Positions 1 to 7,152 of a DNA stretch of 64,000 nucleotides are shown piece by piece. The number at the start of each line of letters is the position of its first letter. The first letter of the stretch is position 1. The position numbers and the translations under genes were made by a program. The stretch comes from Haloterrigena sp. KLK7 (GTDB lineage: Archaea > Halobacteriota > Halobacteria > Halobacteriales > Natrialbaceae), in the NCBI RefSeq assembly GCF_037914945.1, contig NZ_CP149787.1, positions 558,001-622,000 of the forward strand, in the 5' to 3' direction. The notes beneath the pieces are model-generated. The model was not told where the DNA came from and made no database searches. It worked only from the letters and a program-made list of their open reading frames with translations.

Positions 1-977
1 ACCGTCCGACGGCCGTCCTCGGTCGCCTTCTCCTTGATCCCCTCGTCGGAGTACTTGATCGCGGTTCGCAGTTTGCCCGAGAGGAACTCCTGAAGCTCCA
101 GTTCGATCTCGGTCAGATAGGGCTCGATCAGGTAGTACTTCTTCTCGTTTTCCTTCTCGGAGTGGAAGATGACGACGCAGGCGTAGGGTTTGTTCACCCA
201 GTAGCGCTCGACCTCCCGGAAGTGGGTCTTCTTGTCCAGTGGAACGGCCTTTTCCAGATCGTAGCGGTTGGTGACGGTCGTGTTGCCCGCGGCCGTCGAG
301 AAGAACTCGTCCTCGTCGAGATCCTCTTGGACGTCGACGGTTCGCTCGTCGACGAGTTCGTCCAGTTCCATCGCGGCCTCGTCGGCCGCGTACAGGCGCT
401 GTTCCAACGTCTCCGGATCGAAGCCCAGCGCCTCCTCCTCGTCGTGGCGGACGATCTCGCCGTCGCCGTCCCGCGGTCGGGAGCCGTCGTCCTCGTAGTA
501 GTACTCCCACTTGTAGTGCTCCCAGGTCCAGGTGTCTTTGACCACCGGCGTCGTCTCCGGATCCGCGTAGTCGAGAAAGACGTCCCAGAGCTCCTCGGCG
601 TTGTCGCCGGCGGTCGGCACGACGGCCGATTCCAGATCGTCGGGGTGGTAACCGAGGTAGGACTCGGGATCGAACTCGACCTGGTTCCAGTCGTCGCCGA
701 TCGGAACCTCGTGTTCGGGTCCCTCGTCGGTATCTAACCCCAGTTGGTCGTCCGGTTCCGTTTCGACGGGATCGTCGGGATACAGCACCGACGCGTCGTC
801 GCCGTATCCGTACTCTTCCATGAAATCTTCCCACGTGTACTCGCCGACACGAACTCCCTCGTTCGAGTTCGAATCGCCGCCTGACCCGTGAGATCGGTTC
901 TCCTCCGACGCAGACTCGGATGCCTCCCCTTCAGAAAAGTCCCCGGCATCCGACTGGTCGGCCTCGTCAATAGCCAT
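1..977 (-). CDS. Type II/IV secretion (type IV pilus) ATPase, N-terminal part, cut by window edge
   Basis: The reading frame is open from the ATG at 977 to the window edge (325 codons), so only the N-terminal region is visible. It starts with about 45 Ser/Asp/Glu-rich residues, then aromatic-acidic segments such as YTWEDFMEEYGY and DTWTWEHYKWEYYY, and then YWVNKPYACVVIFHS and KYYLIEPYLTEIE. I recognise this as the N-terminal domain of haloarchaeal PilB/GspE-type ATPases, which power assembly of type IV pilus-like structures at the membrane. The Walker A and B motifs would lie beyond position 1, so the ATPase core is not seen. A T-rich stretch on the coding strand (1001-1012) sits at the right distance for a TATA element. 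Any pilC-like partner would be outside the window. The family assignment is fairly sure; which paralogue it is cannot be said. Confidence 0.75.
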   Translation of the reverse strand, partial: MAIDEADQSDAGDFSEGEASESASEENRSHGSGGDSNSNEGVRVGEYTWEDFMEEYGYGDDASVLYPDDPVETEPDDQLGLDTDEGPEHEVPIGDDWNQVEFDPESYLGYHPDDLESAVVPTAGDNAEELWDVFLDYADPETTPVVKDTWTWEHYKWEYYYEDDGSRPRDGDGEIVRHDEEEALGFDPETLEQRLYAADEAAMELDELVDERTVDVQEDLDEDEFFSTAAGNTTVTNRYDLEKAVPLDKKTHFREVERYWVNKPYACVVIFHSEKENEKKYYLIEPYLTEIELELQEFLSGKLRTAIKYSDEGIKEKATEDGRRT

Positions 978-1372
978 TGACTTCACCCAAACCCTCATCC
1001 TTCAAAAAATTCATCCATACATTACCACTTCTGATAATCTCCCGTACACAGTTCCGTTACCGTCGTATCCGCAGATGTCGACTCGATCCCAGACGTTCAT
1101 TCACATTACTATCACTCTCGGAGATGGTCCTCTTTTCATATCTAAACTGCGTATATTGTGAGATCACATCGCGTTTTCATAACGCAGAGGCGTCTCTCCC
1201 GCGGTGACTCTCGACTGTGGCCGTCCGCTCGGGAGAACAGCTATGGGTTCGGCGCCAGTATCTGCCTGGTAATGAGTCGCAGAAACCGATGGCAGCGAGA
1301 ACGGCCGAGGTTTCCGTGCCCGACAGAGAACGGTGGCGAACCCGAAACGGGGGCCAGCGGTCCCCCGACACG
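978..1372. other. Intergenic region, AT-rich, divergent promoters
   Basis: No credible gene is seen here. Positions 1000-1180 are clearly more AT-rich than the surrounding DNA, as expected of haloarchaeal promoter regions. It separates the leftward secretion ATPase from the rightward SDR gene. No inverted repeat or RNA signature was recognised. Confidence 0.5.
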
Positions 1373-2140
1373 ATGAGCGACCAGTTCGGTCTCGAGGACC
1401 GCGTCGCGATCGTTACCGGCGGCGGGCGAGGTATCGGACGCGCGATCGCGATCGAACTCGCCGACGCCGGGGCCGCAGTCGTCCCGTCGGCGCGCTCGAC
1501 CGACGAGATCGAGGCGGTCGCCGACGAGATCGAAGCCGCGGGCGGCGACGCGATCGCCGTCCCCGCGGACGTGACGGACCCCGATGCGGTCGACGACGTC
1601 ATCGATCGGGCGGACGACGCCTTCGGCGGGGTCGACGTCGTCGTCAACAACGCCGGGTTCAATCCCGACGACGCGCTCGGACGGCCGGAGGACGTCGACA
1701 CCGAGAGCCTCGAGCGCGTCCTCGAGGTCAACCTGAACGGCGCCTACGAGGTGACGCGGACGGCGGCGGCCCACCTCCACGACAGCGGCGGCGGTTCGGT
1801 GATCAACGTCGCGAGCGTCGGCGGACTGGTCGGCCTGCCGCGCCAGCATCCCTACGTCGCCTCGAAACACGGTCTCGTCGGCCTCACGAAGAGCCTGTCC
1901 CTGGACTGGGCGCCCGAGGTCCGGGTCAACGCCGTCGCCCCCGGCTACGTCTCGACGGCCCTGACCGACGACCTCGAGGCCGACGACCGACTTCGACAGT
2001 CGATCATCGACCGGACACCCCTCGAGCGGTTCGCCGAGCCCGCGGAGATCGCCGGCCCGGTCGTCTTCCTCGCGAGCGACGCCGCGAGCTACGTGACCGG
2101 TTCCTGTCTGGCCGTCGACGGCGGTTGGACCGCCCGATAG
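1373..2140 (+). CDS. SDR family NAD(P)-dependent oxidoreductase (FabG-like)
   Basis: A 255-residue classical short-chain dehydrogenase. Visible motifs are the dinucleotide-binding TGGGRGIG (15-22), the structural NNAG (92-95), catalytic Ser148 and the YVASK motif (Tyr161, Lys165), so the active site is complete. The length is normal for FabG-like enzymes. The open frame extends upstream to 1217, but that part is Arg-rich and unlike the family, so the ATG at 1373 is chosen. The enzyme should interconvert a secondary alcohol and a ketone, possibly a 3-hydroxyacyl/3-oxoacyl-CoA. An acyl-CoA dehydrogenase follows 180 bases downstream on the same strand, which supports a role in acyl-CoA metabolism. 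The exact substrate is not shown. Confidence 0.9.
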   Translation: MSDQFGLEDRVAIVTGGGRGIGRAIAIELADAGAAVVPSARSTDEIEAVADEIEAAGGDAIAVPADVTDPDAVDDVIDRADDAFGGVDVVVNNAGFNPDDALGRPEDVDTESLERVLEVNLNGAYEVTRTAAAHLHDSGGGSVINVASVGGLVGLPRQHPYVASKHGLVGLTKSLSLDWAPEVRVNAVAPGYVSTALTDDLEADDRLRQSIIDRTPLERFAEPAEIAGPVVFLASDAASYVTGSCLAVDGGWTAR

Positions 2141-2320
2141 TTCACTCACGTTCGGTCGCTGGCCCCACTCGGATTTCCATCGGTACCGATATTCCACTAG
2201 TTCGCTTCTTCCGGAACGGAAACTCGAAACTACGGTGCCGATCGTAAATACCTTTGGTAGAGTTCCACAGCCACGGAAGTTTCCGCCGCAACCTATCGCT
2301 CCATCGGTCCCAATGGGCGC

Positions 2321-3556
2321 ATGGACTACGCCGACTCCGATCGCGCACGGGAGCTCGCCGACCGCGCCAACGAATTGATGGAGGAGGTCGTCCTCCCGCT
2401 CGAGCGGGAGCGAGCCGGCGGCATGGCCGTCTCGAGCGGGACGATCGCGGACCTCCGGGAAGTCGCCCGCGAGTACGACATCTACGCGCCCCAGATCGCC
2501 GCGGAGTACGGCGGCATGGGAGAGGACTTCCGCGACGTCTTGCCCGTCTTCGAGGAGGCCGGCCGTAGCCTGCTCGGTGCCGCAGCGATGCGCGTCGACG
2601 CTCCCGACGAGGGAAACATGCACCTGCTCGAACTGGCTGGTGACGAATTACAGAAAGAGACCTACCTCGAGCCGCTCGTCGAGGGCGATATCAAGTCCGG
2701 ATTCTCGATGACCGAGCCACTACAGGGGGCCGGCTCGGACCCGAAGATGATCCAGACGACCGCGGAGAAGGACGGCGACGAGTGGATCATCGACGGCCAC
2801 AAGTGGTGGACGTCCAACGGCGTCGCGGCCGACGTCCTGATCGTCCTCGCGCGCACCGATCCCGACGCCCATCCCTACGAGGGCTGTTCGCTCTTCCTCG
2901 TTCCCGCCGACGCGGACGGCGTCGACGTCGTCCGCGACGTTCCCCACATGGGCGGTGGCACTCGCGGCGCCTCTCACGCCGAGATCGTCTACCAGAACGT
3001 CCGCGTCCCCGAAGAGCACCTGCTCGGCGACCTGAACGAGGGCTTTGCTCACGCTCAGGCGCGACTCGGTCCGGCCCGTCTGACCCACTGCATGCGCTTT
3101 TCCGGGATGGCCCGGCGCGCCCTCGAGATCGCGAAGGCGTACCTCGACGAGCGCGAGGGCTTCGGCTCGACCCTGTCTGACAAACAGTCGCTTCGCCACC
3201 GGATCGCCGACGCGGAGACGCGCCTCCACGTCGCCCGCACCGCGATCCGCGACGCGGCCGACCGGATCGACGCCGGCGACGAGGCCCGCGTCCCCGTCTC
3301 GATGTGCAAGGTCTTCGCCGCGAACGTCACGCAGGACGCCGTCGACCTCGCGGTCCAGTGCTGTGGCGCCAACGGGATCGGGAAGGACCTCCCGCTGGCG
3401 GACTTTTACGAGGCCGTCCGGAAGTTCCGCATTGTCGACGGCGCCGACGAGGTCCACCGCCGCGTCATCGCCCGCGACGCCTTCGCGGACGTGAATCGCG
3501 AGGAACTCGAGCCCCTGACCCGCTTCGGTGAGCCGAACACGCGCGGCGGTCAGTAA
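2321..3556 (+). CDS. Acyl-CoA dehydrogenase family protein, ACAD10/11-like
   Basis: 411 residues with the acyl-CoA dehydrogenase fold: an N-terminal helical domain, the middle beta domain (GFSMTEPLQGAGSDPKMI; DEWIIDGHKWWTSNG) and a C-terminal helical domain. These FAD enzymes introduce a 2,3-double bond into acyl-CoA esters and pass electrons to ETF. The position of the usual catalytic Glu (YEGTSE-type motif in the other family members of this window) reads IVDGADEVHRR, with Asp near residue 373. That pattern is typical of the ACAD10/11 branch, whose members handle unusual, for example 4-hydroxylated, acyl-CoAs. A phosphotransferase partner common to that branch is not visible here. The SDR gene just upstream may act in the same pathway (inference). 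Confidence 0.85.
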   Translation: MDYADSDRARELADRANELMEEVVLPLERERAGGMAVSSGTIADLREVAREYDIYAPQIAAEYGGMGEDFRDVLPVFEEAGRSLLGAAAMRVDAPDEGNMHLLELAGDELQKETYLEPLVEGDIKSGFSMTEPLQGAGSDPKMIQTTAEKDGDEWIIDGHKWWTSNGVAADVLIVLARTDPDAHPYEGCSLFLVPADADGVDVVRDVPHMGGGTRGASHAEIVYQNVRVPEEHLLGDLNEGFAHAQARLGPARLTHCMRFSGMARRALEIAKAYLDEREGFGSTLSDKQSLRHRIADAETRLHVARTAIRDAADRIDAGDEARVPVSMCKVFAANVTQDAVDLAVQCCGANGIGKDLPLADFYEAVRKFRIVDGADEVHRRVIARDAFADVNREELEPLTRFGEPNTRGGQ

Positions 3557-3859
3557 CCGAGTGCGGACGGCGTCTCTCCTCCCCGTTCGCCGTCGCGTCG
3601 CTCGAGGGCCGTGTAGTTGTCACCGACGCTCGAGTCATAGCCGATCAGAGGGACGGCCCTGAACGAGCGAGTCTCGCTCGAGAATCGTGACGAAAGCAAA
3701 CGCGTCCGAAAACCGTTCGCGATAGAGAACAGCCGCGGCGAGAGTGCGAACTGAGTCCGATCGGGCGTGGGATTCGAACCACGGTCGTTCCGCTTCGCTT
3801 CACTCCCTGCTTCGAATCCCGCCGTGCCGGTGCGCTCGCCACTTCGTGGCTCGCTGCAC
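3557..3859. other. Intergenic region with tRNA-derived fragments
   Basis: No protein gene is supported. On the minus strand, just beyond the 3' end of the tRNA-Arg gene, lie two T-arm-like fragments (around 3763-3784 and 3811-3827). Short open frames here are by-products of GC-rich DNA. Confidence 0.5.
3763..3784 (-). repeat. Partial duplicate of the tRNA-Arg 3' end (possible attachment-site relic)
   Basis: Read on the minus strand this is CGTGGTTCGAATCCCACGCCC, which matches the 3' end of the adjacent tRNA-Arg apart from the loss of one G before the T-loop and three bases in the acceptor/T stem. A second copy of a tRNA 3' end is the usual mark left by an element that integrated in the tRNA gene. 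Only about 75 bases separate the two copies, so any element is gone. Chance or recombination could also explain it. Confidence 0.4.
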
Positions 3860-3931
3860 GGGCGTGGCGGGATTCGAACCCACGATCAGAAGGTTAGGAA
3901 CCTCCTGCCCTCTCCGCTAGGCCACACGCCC
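3860..3931 (-). tRNA. tRNA-Arg (anticodon CCU)
   Basis: 72 nt on the minus strand. The acceptor stem pairs GGGCGUG with CACGCCC. The anticodon stem GGAGG/CCUUC encloses the 7-base loop UUCCUAA, giving anticodon CCU, which reads the Arg codon AGG. The T-arm contains the invariant GGUUCGAAUCCC sequence. No intron is present and CCA is not encoded. The gene lies only 12 bases upstream of, and on the same strand as, the end of nothing else; tatA follows the opposite side (3944-4246, same strand, transcribed toward it). Confidence 0.93.
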
Positions 3932-3943
3932 TTGAGAAAAACC

Positions 3944-4246
3944 TCAGTTGGTCTCGGTTTCCGTCTCCGTCGCCGTCTCGCCCTCCTCGGTGACGGGCTC
4001 GGTGTCGACGAAGTCGTCGTCGTTCTCGTTCTCGATCTCCTCTTCGAAGCCGGATTCGCGCATCTCCTCGAGTTCGGTCTCGACCTTTTCACGCCCCTTC
4101 TGGAACTCGCCCATGGCCTCGCCGGTGGACCGTGCGAGCTTCGGGATCTTGTTGGCCCCGAACAACAAGATTGCGACGAAGAGGATGATCAGGAGTTCTG
4201 GTGCCCCCGGGGTAGGGACGAACAACGGTGCGGTTTCGATTGCCAT
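3944..4246 (-). CDS. tatA: Twin-arginine translocase subunit TatA/TatB-like
   Basis: A 100-residue protein. An N-terminal transmembrane helix (PELLIILFVAILLFGANKIP) is followed by an amphipathic helix (KLARSTGEAMGEFQKGREKV) and a very acidic Thr/Glu-rich tail, the standard TatA layout. TatA oligomers form the passage for folded proteins carrying twin-arginine signals, a heavily used route in haloarchaea. The Phe-Gly hinge (LLFGANKIPKL) between the two helices is present. The start at 4246 gives MAIETAPLFV; an upstream in-frame start at 4273 would add nine residues without family support. No tatC gene is in the window. The stop lies 12 bases from the tRNA-Arg gene, so read-through from this gene would enter the tRNA. 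Confidence 0.92.
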   Translation of the reverse strand: MAIETAPLFVPTPGAPELLIILFVAILLFGANKIPKLARSTGEAMGEFQKGREKVETELEEMRESGFEEEIENENDDDFVDTEPVTEEGETATETETETN

Positions 4247-4529
4247 CTCTATACGTGGCTTACCCGCTGGCAATTATAACCTTTTTGGACCACTAAGTAT
4301 AGCAAGTTTCAGCGAAATTCCAGTTACGGGCCATGAGTAGGCTAAGAACAATAGTCGTACAGAGAGAAATGTATCGGCGGCGAACGGACGGTACAGACGA
4401 TACTGAGACCGTACTCACATCGACGCTATCCGCTCACCTCGAGTCCCGCACGTCGGTGTGACCGTCGTCCGATCGTCTATCCGTCCGCGAACGAAACTGT
4501 CTTTCCCGGTTACCGACAACTGGTAGGTG

Positions 4530-5009
4530 ATGCCAGCAACTGGAGACGCCGCACCCGACTTCACGGCACCGCTCGCAAACGGCGACATCGAGGAGTTCAC
4601 GCTTTCCGACCGCCTCGAGGACGAGGCGCCGATCGTTCTCGCCTTCTTCCCGGGAGCGTTCACCAGCGTCTGTACCTCCGAGATGTGCGCGTTCCAGGAC
4701 CGCCTCGCCGGCTTCAACGACCTCGACGCCAGCGTCTACGGCGTCAGCCGCGACTCGCCGTTCACGCTCAACGAGTTCCGCGCCCAGAACGACCTCGAGT
4801 TCGGACTCATCAGCGACTACAACAAGGAGATCACCGACGACTACGGCATCGAGATGGACTTCGACGATCTGGGCGTCTACGGCGTCGCCAAGCGCTCGGT
4901 GTTCGTCATCGACGGCGACGGCGAGATCACCTACTCGTGGGTCAGCGACGACCCGGGCGTCGAACCCGACTACGACGAGGTCGAGGCCGCCGTCGAGGAA
5001 CTGGCCTGA
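4530..5009 (+). CDS. Peroxiredoxin (thioredoxin-fold, Bcp/AhpE-like)
   Basis: 159 residues of the redoxin fold. The active-site segment is AFFPGAFTSVCTSEMCAF, with the peroxidatic Cys48 and a likely resolving Cys53 five residues later, as in atypical 2-Cys Bcp enzymes. It should reduce hydrogen peroxide and organic hydroperoxides in the cytoplasm with electrons from a thioredoxin-like partner. A GTG three bases upstream is an alternative start; the ATG at 4530 gives the normal N-terminus MPATGDAAPDF. The gene stands alone, between tatA (divergent) and the HD-domain gene (130 bases downstream). Confidence 0.92.
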   Translation: MPATGDAAPDFTAPLANGDIEEFTLSDRLEDEAPIVLAFFPGAFTSVCTSEMCAFQDRLAGFNDLDASVYGVSRDSPFTLNEFRAQNDLEFGLISDYNKEITDDYGIEMDFDDLGVYGVAKRSVFVIDGDGEITYSWVSDDPGVEPDYDEVEAAVEELA

Positions 5010-5139
5010 ACGTCCGTCGACACCGCAATCGACAGCAGCGCCGACTGCCACTGACGGTTGACTGGCCGTCGACTGCCGGTCCGCGATCGACGGCCCCGGA
5101 CGCCGCAGGGCTTTTTTAGCACGCAGGCGATGGTCACTT

Positions 5140-5955
5140 ATGAGCGATTCTACCAGAGACGACTCCGTTCGCCGCGTCTATTCTCCCGGCGCCGATCACG
5201 ACTTTCCGGACGAGAAACTGAATCGCGTCCTCGAGTTCATCACCGACGACGAGGAGATCCAGACCTACCTCGAGGCCCAGAACGTCAATGCCGTCGATCG
5301 GATGCGGTACAACGACCACGGTGCGAAACACATCGAGATCGTCCGCAACCGCGCGCTGTGTCTCTACGACCTGCTCAAGGCCGGTGGGGTCGACTTCAAC
5401 GGCGCCCGCCAGCAGGACCTCGAGGAAGCCGACGAAGCGGTCATCATCGCGCTCGCGGCGACGCTCCACGACGTCGGCCACGTCGTCCACCGCGACCAGC
5501 ACGCCTACTACTCGATCCCGCTGGCCGCCGACATCTTGGACCGGATCCTCCCCGAGTTCTACGACGTCGCCGAGACCGTCCGCATGAAGGGCGAGGTCCT
5601 CCACGCCATCCTCTGTCACCACCGCTCGGAGACGCCGCTGACGACCGAAGCGGGCGTCATCCGCGTCGCCGACGCGCTGGACATGGAACGGGGTCGCTCG
5701 CGGATCCCCTACGAACACGGCGGCCGCGGGATCAACACCCTCTCGAGTCAGGCGATCAACAGCGTCTCCCTCCAGGAGGGCGAGGACAGCCCCGTCATGG
5801 TCGAGATCGCCATGACCAACGCCGCCGGCGTCTACCAGGTCGACAACCTGCTCAAGGCGAAACTCGAGGGCTCGGGCCTCGAGGAAGAGATTCGCATCGT
5901 CGCCGTCAACACCAACGAGAACCGGGATCAGTTGGTCGAGCGGATCGAGCTCTAA
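5140..5955 (+). CDS. HD domain-containing phosphohydrolase
   Basis: 271 residues. The metal ligands of the HD superfamily are all in place: His64 (NDHGAKH), His110-Asp111 (TLHDVGH) and Asp178 (VADALD). The protein should hydrolyse a phosphoester, probably a nucleotide, but no substrate can be assigned from sequence. The acidic character and length match haloarchaeal HD proteins. A TATA-like CTTTTTTAG at about 5110 lies 25-30 bases before the ATG, so the mRNA is probably leaderless. The stop codon is immediately followed by the first copy of the structured repeat (5956-6147), which is on the same strand and would form the 3' UTR of this transcript. Confidence 0.88.
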   Translation: MSDSTRDDSVRRVYSPGADHDFPDEKLNRVLEFITDDEEIQTYLEAQNVNAVDRMRYNDHGAKHIEIVRNRALCLYDLLKAGGVDFNGARQQDLEEADEAVIIALAATLHDVGHVVHRDQHAYYSIPLAADILDRILPEFYDVAETVRMKGEVLHAILCHHRSETPLTTEAGVIRVADALDMERGRSRIPYEHGGRGINTLSSQAINSVSLQEGEDSPVMVEIAMTNAAGVYQVDNLLKAKLEGSGLEEEIRIVAVNTNENRDQLVERIEL

Positions 5956-6147
5956 AAACAACCTTTTGCTCTGCGTGCGGTCGCGAAGCGACCGCACTCG
6001 GCAAAACGTTGATGAAAAGCACCGGAAGACGCTTCGCGTCTTCCGAGCCCTCGTTCGCTTCGCTCACTCGCGGTGAGTATCAGGTGATGGCCTGCCCTCC
6101 CCCGGGTCGCGGGTTCGCCGAAAATTACGGCGAACCCGCTCCCGGCC
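5956..6147 (+). repeat. Structured dispersed repeat, copy A (3'-UTR position)
   Basis: The element begins at the stop codon of the HD gene with TTTTGCTCTGCG and contains three strong hairpins: 5975-5997 (10-bp stem, GAA loop), 6024-6044 (9-bp stem, TTC loop) and 6111-6137 (10-bp stem, 7-base loop). The last sits inside a further CCGGG/CCCGG pairing. Between hairpins lie short blocks (CTCGGCAAAA, GATGAAAAGCACCGGAAGAC, CGCGGTGAGTATCAG, GGCCTGCCC) that recur in copy B at 28977-29432, read on the minus strand. The stems themselves differ between copies but remain paired. It has no credible reading frame. It could be a 3'-UTR regulatory RNA, a processed small RNA or a palindromic mobile sequence. 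No named family is recognised. Confidence 0.8.
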
Positions 6148-6181
6148 GTTCAACTGCGTCGGATAACAGACGGTCGCAGAC

Positions 6182-6406
6182 TCAGGCCAGTCGAAACCCG
6201 GAGTCGGTCCGCTCGAGGAAGCCCCGATTCCGGAGCGTACTGGTGATCGAGAGGATCGTTCCCTTCTGGACGCAGAGATCGTCGCAGAGGCGTTCGGCCG
6301 TCGCGGTACCGCTCGCAGCGACGTAGAGATAGACCAGTTTCGCTTGCGCGGAGTCCAAGCCCGCCGGTATCGACACGTCGATCCCCTGTGGTGACTGTGA
6401 CGCCAT
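6182..6406 (-). CDS. Small winged-helix transcriptional regulator (TrmB/MarR-like)
   Basis: A 74-residue protein starting MASQSPQGID. Residues 17-72 form one winged helix: AKLVYLYVAASGTATAERLC (helices 1-2), a recognition helix around KGTILSITSTLRNRG, and the wing FLERTDSGFRLA. There is no ligand-binding domain, so it probably works as a dimeric DNA-binding protein only. The frame continues upstream to 6598, but that extension is unlike a regulator, and the ATG at 6406 is about 25 bases from a TTTATT element. A perfect 11-base inverted repeat (6421-6462) brackets that element, which suggests autoregulation. The target genes are unknown. Confidence 0.8.
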   Translation of the reverse strand: MASQSPQGIDVSIPAGLDSAQAKLVYLYVAASGTATAERLCDDLCVQKGTILSITSTLRNRGFLERTDSGFRLA

Positions 6407-6420
6407 ACGCCAGAGTCTAT

Positions 6421-6462
6421 ATTTCGACGATAATAAATCTCGGCTACAACGATCGTCGAAAT
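6421..6462 (-). promoter_or_regulatory. Inverted repeat bracketing the promoter of the small HTH gene
   Basis: ATTTCGACGAT at 6421-6431 and its exact reverse complement ATCGTCGAAAT at 6452-6462, with a 20-base spacer. On the gene's strand the spacer ends in TTTATT, the likely TATA element, about 26 bases before the ATG at 6406. Two half-sites about three helical turns apart around a TATA box fit a repressor site, most simply for the regulator encoded just downstream. Confidence 0.65.
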
Positions 6463-6670
6463 ACAGCGGCCGTCGCGAGGTCGATCCGCGATCTGGTGGT
6501 CGTACTTCGACCGAATACGCCCTGAAATCGCAGATTCTGGCCGTTCTCGAGGTGAGACGATCGACGTGATCGACAATTCGAGTGCGGATCGTCAACATAC
6601 GACGTAAAGTGGCGAATACGGGCGCTCAGGCGCATTGCTTTTGTAGATTCCCCGAGCAAATCAGCACGGA

Positions 6671-6865
6671 ATGTCGACCCAGCTCACCGTCCTCGCCCTG
6701 CTAACCGGAGTGGTCACCGGTGCGCTCTTTCGCTTCCTCAACGTCCCGATCCCCGCGCCGCCGGAGCTTCCCGGGATCATGGGTATCATCGGTATCTACG
6801 TCGGCTACAGGGTGATCGATCACTTCGGCGTCGGCATCGATCTCCTCGAGGCGCTGGGTCTGTGA
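6671..6865 (+). CDS. XapX domain-containing small membrane protein
   Basis: 64 residues with two hydrophobic helices (about 5-25 and 34-50) and the family signature FLNVPIPAPPELPGIMGIIG. This matches the XapX (DUF1427) domain, a short two-helix membrane protein whose role is not established; it is sometimes found near xanthosine-metabolism genes in bacteria, but nothing like that is near here. A TATA-like GCTTTTGTAGA lies about 25 bases upstream of the ATG, pointing to a leaderless transcript. Confidence 0.88.
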   Translation: MSTQLTVLALLTGVVTGALFRFLNVPIPAPPELPGIMGIIGIYVGYRVIDHFGVGIDLLEALGL

Positions 6866-6892
6866 CCGCCGTCCGAGACGGCGCTGCGACGA

Positions 6893-7081
6893 TCAGGAGT
6901 TTTCGCCTATCGTCTCGATCTGAGAGAGCAGCCACGTGAGGGTGATGAGGCCGGCAAAGACGCAGTATCCGGCGAGAGGAATGAACATGATCAGGGTGAT
7001 CGAGTCGCGCAACAGGTAGCCGCCGACCACGAGCACCGGGAGGAGAATCAGATTCAGACGGACGAATCGTTCGAGACCCAT
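6893..7081 (-). CDS. Hypothetical small membrane protein (62 aa)
   Basis: A short protein with two transmembrane helices (about 9-24 and 28-52: ITLIMFIPLAGYCVFAGLIT) and a basic N-terminus (MGLERFVRLN). No family is recognised. The frame runs on upstream as Arg-rich sequence that is a shadow of sdhA, so the ATG at 7081 is taken. It lies 71 bases beyond the sdhA stop on the same strand, so it could be the last gene of the sdh transcript or have its own promoter near 7108. Its function is unknown. Confidence 0.65.
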   Translation of the reverse strand: MGLERFVRLNLILLPVLVVGGYLLRDSITLIMFIPLAGYCVFAGLITLTWLLSQIETIGENS

Positions 7082-7152
7082 TAGGTGGAAGAAACGGGAC
7101 CGAGCATATAGGATTACTGTTGTCTGACGAGGTCGAAACCGCAGTGGGGCCG

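Noticed and set aside
977-1207. Open frames in the AT-rich gap before the SDR gene
   Set aside because: They have a basic, Ser/Arg-rich composition unlike haloarchaeal proteins and overlap promoter DNA.
1217-1372. N-terminal extension of the SDR frame
   Set aside because: 52 extra Arg-rich residues with no family similarity; the ATG at 1373 gives the standard SDR start.
5956-6326. Continuation of a plus-strand frame through the structured repeat
   Set aside because: The frame is open only because of palindromic GC-rich sequence; it is Arg/Ser-rich and shares nothing with a known protein.
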